Assembly: GCA_934463175.1 (NCBI GenBank)
Contig: CAKSIW010000091.1
Location: 1 to 9,625, forward strand
Length of the DNA stretch: 9,625 bases
Source of the DNA: an uncultured Clostridia bacterium
GTDB taxonomy: Bacteria; Bacillota; Clostridia; Monoglobales; Monoglobaceae
Direction: 5' to 3'
Position 1 is the first letter of the stretch. Every line of letters starts with the position of its first letter. Both the position numbers and the translations under genes were made by a program. This document shows, piece after piece, positions 5,429 to 9,625 of this stretch. The notes beneath the pieces were generated by a model, which saw only the letters and a program-made list of their open reading frames with translations, made no database searches and was not told the DNA's origin.

Positions 5429-6430
5429 TCAATCTTCTTGGAGAATTTTAAGCATTTTCATATCAAGTTTGTGTCCGCAGAAATCTGTCATTTCACAATC
5501 TTCTCTTCCGTTGTCCATAATACCGAAGGGACCTCTTAAATTCCACATTGCACAGCCAATATTATACTTTTGCATAACAGCAAGATAATCTTTAACATAT
5601 GCGCAGGCATGCTCGTGAGGCGATTTATAGAAGCAACCAAACTCTCCGCAATGCACACCCACATGAAAGGTTTCAGACGCTGCCGCCCACATAGCTATAA
5701 TTCCGTCAAGCTCGTCTATATTCTGCACCGTGCGTTCGCCGTATGCACCATACTTTCTGTTGTGAGGCCACGGAACCTTATCAATATGCTTCCCGCCAAA
5801 CCCTTGATGAGTTACAATACCCGGCTCATAGCAATGAATACTGAATCCGCATTTATCAAAATTGCGCATCGCCTCCAAAGGCGGATAATAGCCATGAATA
5901 CCATCTAACATAATGAGCCTGTCGGGGCTTATTTCATAGATGGAGTCAACACAGACCTGATGTGCATCACGGTAATCCTTATAGCACACCTCAAGTTCGG
6001 GCTCGTTGATAATATTGAAGCTCACGTTTTTGTTACTTTCATTTTTGTAGCGTTTTGCGATTTCCCGCCACTGGAATGCCGCAGCTTGTCTTGCTTCGTC
6101 ATCCCTCCAGAAATCAAATTTTTCCCCAACTTTTTCTGTGCTGCACACACAGTAACCGGGAATTCTGTGAAACGCAATGTTTGTATGAATCCCATATTTT
6201 TTACCGAAATACACCGCTTCGTCTAAAGGTGCGATTTTTTCCTCCGATATTTCGTATGGATTATCTATACTGCTCCAGACGCGGTACGAGAGCGGCAGTC
6301 TTGCAAAATTAAACCCCCAATCGGAAATCATTTTGAAATCTTCCTCGCTAAAACATCCCTCTTGTTTAGTGCTGAGCATATCCGTCAAATTGAAACCACG
6401 CCATTTTGGTAGTATCTTCTGCTTATACAT
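5429..6430 (-). CDS. GH5 family glycoside hydrolase (cytoplasmic)
   Basis: 333-residue (beta/alpha)8 barrel enzyme of glycoside hydrolase family 5, a retaining enzyme family acting on beta-linked glucans, mannans and xylans. N-terminal WRGFNLTDM (10-18) and FNFARLPLSYRVW (40-52) are typical of the first strands. The acid/base is E143 in NIINEPE; the nucleophile is E263 in HCGEFGCF; W296 in AMWNLRGPFG is the usual substrate-platform tryptophan. Length fits a single catalytic domain. No signal peptide, no binding module, so it works on imported oligosaccharides; the exact substrate cannot be read from sequence. The ATG at 6428-6430 starts 1 nt after the natural TAA of the GH3 gene and has only a weak ribosome binding site, implying translational coupling. 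It ends with TGA, and a TAA follows two codons later in frame. Confidence 0.93.
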   Translation of the reverse strand: MYKQKILPKWRGFNLTDMLSTKQEGCFSEEDFKMISDWGFNFARLPLSYRVWSSIDNPYEISEEKIAPLDEAVYFGKKYGIHTNIAFHRIPGYCVCSTEKVGEKFDFWRDDEARQAAAFQWREIAKRYKNESNKNVSFNIINEPELEVCYKDYRDAHQVCVDSIYEISPDRLIMLDGIHGYYPPLEAMRNFDKCGFSIHCYEPGIVTHQGFGGKHIDKVPWPHNRKYGAYGERTVQNIDELDGIIAMWAAASETFHVGVHCGEFGCFYKSPHEHACAYVKDYLAVMQKYNIGCAMWNLRGPFGIMDNGREDCEMTDFCGHKLDMKMLKILQED

Positions 6431-6431
6431 A

Positions 6432-8654
6432 TTACAAAATCTCGCTTTCAGTTTTTATGTTTTCATGCAATAATCCATAAGGGTTTCCGCCGACTAAAAC
6501 ATCAACCTCACCCTCTTCAACCTCATATCTCTTTTGTGGCGACCACACCTTTAATGCTTCGCGGTCCAATATAAAAGACACAGTTTTCTTCTCGTGCGCT
6601 GCCAAATCAATCTTTTGAAAACCTTTTAATTCTTTAATCCTTCTTCAAAGCGTTCCTCCCCGACCATGAATAAAGAGCATAACCGTTTCCTTGCCTGCGA
6701 TATCTGACACATTTTCAACATCAACAGACACAAAAAACTCATTCGTACCTGTGTTTTTCACTTTAAGGTTGCTGTACTCAAACTCAGAATACGAAAGTCC
6801 GTGTCCAAACGAATATAGCGTCGGGGGATTTTTAAGGTTCATATATTTAAGTGCCAGAGCAGGGTCATCCTCCAAAGGCGTAATTCTGTTATAATTTACA
6901 GGAATGACGTCGACATGCTTCGGTATAGAGAGTGTGAGCTTGCCGCTGGGATTAACCGCTCCCGATAACACATCTGCTATGGCATAACCACCTTCCTGAC
7001 CTGGATACCACGCACATACTATAGCCTCTGAGTGTTCCGCCATTTCATTGATTGAATACGCTCTGCCCGAAATAAGTACCGTTACAATCGGCTTTCCAAG
7101 CGTTTTAAGTTCCATAAAAAGCTCCGCTTGTCCCTTAGGCAAATCAAGAGTATACGCCTCAAACCTTTCGCCCGTATCGGTAAATTTGCATTTATCACCA
7201 TAACTTGTTGTACCACAGCCTCCTGCGCAAAACAGAATAACATCGCTGCCCCTGCAAAGCTCCTTCGCCGCCTCAAAATCACTTTTTTCTTCGTCATAAT
7301 TCCAGCCTTCGCAATACTTTATATCAAGGAATCTGCTCTTTAACGCAGTAAGTAAATCTGCCCCCTGTTCCTCCTTCATTGCAGGACTATATGAGGCATG
7401 CAGACATTTTTTCACCGTGGCGATCTGCCCCACAACTACAAGCTTTTTATCCTTGCTTAAAGGAAGAACGCCTTCGTTTTTGAGCATGACGATGCCTTCT
7501 GCCGCCATATCATAGGCAAGCTTCTTTACCTCATCTGAACTCACAAATTCCTGAACCTTGTCCTCTTCCATGAATGGATTATCAAATAAGCCGTACTCAA
7601 ATTTCTTTGCCAAAACCCTTGTACACGCCTCATCAATAAAACTTTCGGAAACCAAACCTTCTTTCACTGCCCCTTCCAGTTGCAGAAAAGCTCCTCTAAT
7701 ATCATAAAGGCTTATGTTTATTCCGCTCTTTATTGCACTGACCGCCGCTTGTTTGTCACTTATCGCACGTTTTCTGCCCACGTTTATAACACCACAGCCA
7801 TCAGACATAATTACGCCCTCGTATCCCAATTCTTTGCGTAAGACTTCCTGCATCAAATATTTATTTGTTGCTATTGACTCGCCGTCAATCGTGTTATATG
7901 CAACCATAATATAGTCTGTTCCTGCGTCTATCGCAGCCTTCACAGGCGGAAGATGAATGTCGCGCATTTCCCGCTCTCCCATTGAAATATTAGCCTCCTG
8001 ACATCCACCCTCTGCTGCACCGCTGCCCAAAAAGTGCTTGCTGCAACAGAGCACACCGCCTGTTTTTAAACCGAGTACTGCACTTTTTGCAAACTGCGAA
8101 GAAAGATACGGGTCTTCACCGTAAGTTTCCTCACACCTACCCCAGCGTGGATCCTTGCATACATCAAGCATTGTAGCAAAGGCTACATGACAGCCTGACA
8201 TTTTAAGCTCTGTTCCTACAGCCTGCATAACCTTTTTATATAATTCGGGATTAAATGACGATGCACTGCAAAGCCCCGTAGGATAAATCACTCCGTCTAC
8301 CGCCACTACGCCATGCGCTGCTTCCTCATCAATAAATGCAGGAATGGGAATTCTTGCATTTTCAAGCACATATTTTTGTATCATATTGGAAAGCTTTACT
8401 CTGTCCTTAGCCTCAAGCGTTTTTGAAAAGTCTCCGTCATCACCCACTACTGTGCGCAGTAAGCTTTGTATTGCTCCGAAACCGCCGTATTCTTTAACCC
8501 AATTCTTAAACTCATCCGTCAGCACAAGCTCCCCGTCAATTTTCTGATAACATTGGGTACCCCCAAACTTTTCTATAATCTGTCCGATTTTTTCACGAAG
8601 AGTCAGTTTTTTTGTCAACTCTTTTGCTTTATACATGCAAACAGATTTTTCCAT
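6432..8654 (-). pseudogene. GH3 beta-glycosidase interrupted by one in-frame TGA
   Basis: Would encode 740 residues of a cytoplasmic family 3 beta-glucosidase/xylosidase-type enzyme releasing terminal sugars. Order: (beta/alpha)8 domain with DEEAAHGV (109-116), KDPRWGRCEETYGEDPYL (167-184), KHFLG (206-210) and the nucleophile D285 in VIMSDGCG; then the alpha/beta sandwich domain with GIVMLKNEGVLPLS (387-400), TDTGERFEAYTLDLP (492-506) and YSFGHGLSYSEF (614-625); then the fibronectin-III-like domain. Codon 670 is TGA (6645-6647). Past it, the same frame continues for 70 codons with the expected RRIKELKGFQK, EKKTVSF and VLVGGNPYG motifs to a TAA at 6432-6434. Aligned with family consensus, the TGA replaces one residue with no length change. 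If TGA stops translation, the product (669 residues) loses most of the third domain. Start: ATG at 8652-8654, with GGTGA 7 nt upstream; an in-frame GTG lies at 8676-8678. Confidence 0.85.
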
Positions 8655-8753
8655 TTCAACTTCACCGTTCCTTTCCACTCAAATCTCAATACTAAAGCAG
8701 CTTCGCGTAATGATATCTTCTATTTTGCGAAAACTAATTTATATTTATAAAAT

Positions 8754-8769
8754 ACACTATTGACACTAT
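8754..8769 (+). repeat. Direct repeat ACACTAT, spaced 9 bp, over the -35 of the regulator promoter
   Basis: ACACTAT occurs at 8754-8760 and 8763-8769, in the same orientation. The pair overlaps the TTGACA -35 box. Direct repeats are the usual site type of AraC-family proteins, so autorepression is plausible, though the typical spacing of such sites is nearer two helical turns. Confidence 0.35.
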
Positions 8770-8788
8770 ATTGTAAGTGATATATACT
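8760..8788 (+). promoter_or_regulatory. Sigma-A promoter of the AraC-type regulator
   Basis: -35 TTGACA (8760-8765), 17-nt spacer, -10 TATACT (8783-8788). The start would fall near 8795, about 25-35 nt before the start codon. Confidence 0.75.
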
Positions 8789-8828
8789 ATTTTTGTACTG
8801 ATAAATTCTGCAAAGGAAGATGAAATGC

Positions 8829-9572
8829 ATGAGAATTATTTTATGCGGTTTTGAAACTCAACACAATGAAAAATTCAAATACTCAAGAGCAAAAGGATTA
8901 AACTTTTATTCCCTTTTACTTTTTAAAACACCTGCATTTTTAGAGTTTAATGAAAACAAAATACTAGTTAATGAAAATTACGCTATACTATTTGATGTAA
9001 ACACGCCTCATACATTTTATCCTGCTTTTTCAAACTATTCTGATGACTTTGTTCATTATGAATTTGACGAAGATGATCTTAAAATGCTTCAAAATCTTAA
9101 CATACCGTTCGATACTCCAATTTTTTTATCTGATATGAATTCGTTATCGGAAATCATTAAAAAAATATGCATTGAGCATTATTCCAAAAATCCATATAAA
9201 CAAAGAACAGTCAAGCTATACACAGAGATCCTTTTAAATAAATTGAGCGAACAAATTTTAGGGGCAAATGAAAATATATTGCCTTCTAATAGGGAAAAAC
9301 TCTCTCTTTTGCGTTCAAGAATCTACACCTTGCCCGATAATGATTGGAGTGCTGAGTACATAAGCAAGGAACTTTTTATGAGCAAATCCCATCTTCATCA
9401 TTCCTACAAGCAGGCATTTGGCACTACGATAGCTTCAGACATCATCCAAAGCCGAGTAAATCACGCAAAACAATTACTTATCCAAACTAAATTATCCGTT
9501 TCAGAAATTGCGAAAATGTGCGGATACAAAAATGAAGTACATTTTATGGGGCGTGTGAGATTTTTTCTGTAA
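8829..9572 (+). pseudogene. AraC-family regulator, C-terminus cut off by an IS
   Basis: Transcriptional regulator with an N-terminal cupin-like sugar-sensing half (LLLFKTPAFLEFN and ILFDVNTPHTFYP are typical) and a C-terminal AraC DNA-binding half. The first helix-turn-helix is WSAEYISKELFMSKSHLHHS; the second begins at LSVSEIAKMCGYKNEVHFM. In the family this continues RQFKK...G.TPSEYR, but here the frame becomes GRVRFFL and stops at 9570-9572. The switch coincides with the IS-like end at 9548. About 15-20 residues, including the second recognition helix and the FKK anchor, are lost, so DNA binding is probably impaired. Start is ambiguous: ATG at 8829 (AAGGA 11 nt upstream) or ATG at 8820 (AAGGA 2 nt upstream). 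It is divergent from the GH3 operon and is its likely activator. Confidence 0.8.
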
Positions 9573-9625
9573 ATTAGATTTTTCTATGACAAAATATCGG
9601 TTTTTAGTGGGCAGGATAGCTGAGT
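9548..9625. mobile_element. Partial insertion sequence end (related to the left IS), inserted in the regulator gene
   Basis: From GGGGCGTGTGAGA onward the sequence no longer codes for the regulator and instead matches the inverted left end. The inner stretch, starting TCTGTAAATT, aligns with the complement of the left IS at 28 of 33 positions with a single 1-base gap, and the outer 24 bp at 17 of 24. This is too much for chance and marks the terminal inverted repeat of a related or identical IS type. Whether this is its left or right end cannot be told; the transposase is off-window. Confidence 0.65.

Larger units (their letters stand above)
8655..8819. promoter_or_regulatory. Divergent control region between the GH3 operon and the AraC-type regulator
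   Basis: This spacer must drive both directions. The rightward promoter is clear (8760-8788). Leftward, I find no good -35/-10 pair; the best is TATCAT (8712-8717) without a matching -35. A weak core promoter is what an activator-dependent operon would show, and fits AraC-family control. The rest is AT-rich, with no ORF. Confidence 0.5.

Noticed and set aside
6645..6647. UGA recoded as an amino acid in this organism
   Set aside because: Several interrupted frames have TGA as the only stop, which suggested recoding. But the undamaged genes together contain well over a thousand codons without any internal TGA, and at least two ORFs end at TGA. A recoded genome would use TGA often. Presence of prfB and absence of a UCA-anticodon tRNA would settle it.
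6600..6650. Selenocysteine at the GH3 TGA
   Set aside because: The site is in the fibronectin-like domain, not a redox site, and no strong SECIS-type hairpin follows the TGA.
1..9625. CRISPR array, tRNA or rRNA genes, phage genes
   Set aside because: No regularly spaced repeats, no tRNA-like cloverleaf, no rRNA-like stretches and no phage structural genes were seen on either strand.

Overview
The window looks like a chromosomal segment of a low-GC Firmicute, most likely a gut or rumen Clostridia species. Evidence is AT-rich DNA, strong AGGAGG-type ribosome binding sites, near-consensus sigma-A promoters, and intracellular glycoside hydrolases under an AraC-type regulator. No rRNA or tRNA is present, so taxonomy cannot be made tighter. 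All coding genes run on the minus strand except the AraC-type regulator at the right end.

Layout, left to right. (1) Positions 1-79 are the end of an insertion sequence (IS256-like by its ends; inference), with a hairpin that buries a strong Shine-Dalgarno. (2) 67-596 is a small two-helix membrane protein gene broken by a 14-bp tandem duplication and cut by the IS. (3) 670-1866 is an AAA ATPase of the AAA_14/DUF4143 type with its own promoter. (4) 2124-2333 is an unrecognised 69-residue protein. (5) About 2404-2603 is a compact transcription unit: consensus promoter, 16-bp perfect palindrome in the spacer, about 160 nt of RNA with a 19-codon ORF, and a strong terminator. (6) 2604-3002 has no intact gene, only a decayed minus-strand frame. 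(7) 3003-4328 is a second, diverged AAA_14/DUF4143 ATPase whose nuclease-like motif is intact; its consensus promoter is wrapped in inverted repeats. (8) 4622-8654 is a carbohydrate operon transcribed leftwards: GH3 beta-glycosidase, GH5 glycoside hydrolase, a 21-codon ORF, then a CE6-like SGNH acetylesterase. (9) 8829-9572 is the divergent AraC-type regulator, cut near its C-terminus by the end of a second, related IS (9548-9625).

The operon reads as a cytoplasmic pathway. None of the three enzymes has a signal peptide, so they would act on imported oligosaccharides: the esterase removes acetyl groups, GH5 cuts or trims the backbone, and GH3 releases terminal sugars. The AraC-type protein is the likely sugar-responsive activator. 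No transporter lies in the window.

The strongest theme is decay. Three of the eight clear genes are damaged by three different events: a tandem duplication plus IS, one in-frame TGA, and an IS insertion. The GH3 TGA lies 213 nt before the natural stop, and everything after it still encodes the family's C-terminal domain. The best candidates for something undescribed are the small regulated transcript at 2404-2603 and the two DUF4143 ATPases around it. I see no convincing evidence of a complete new multi-gene system.
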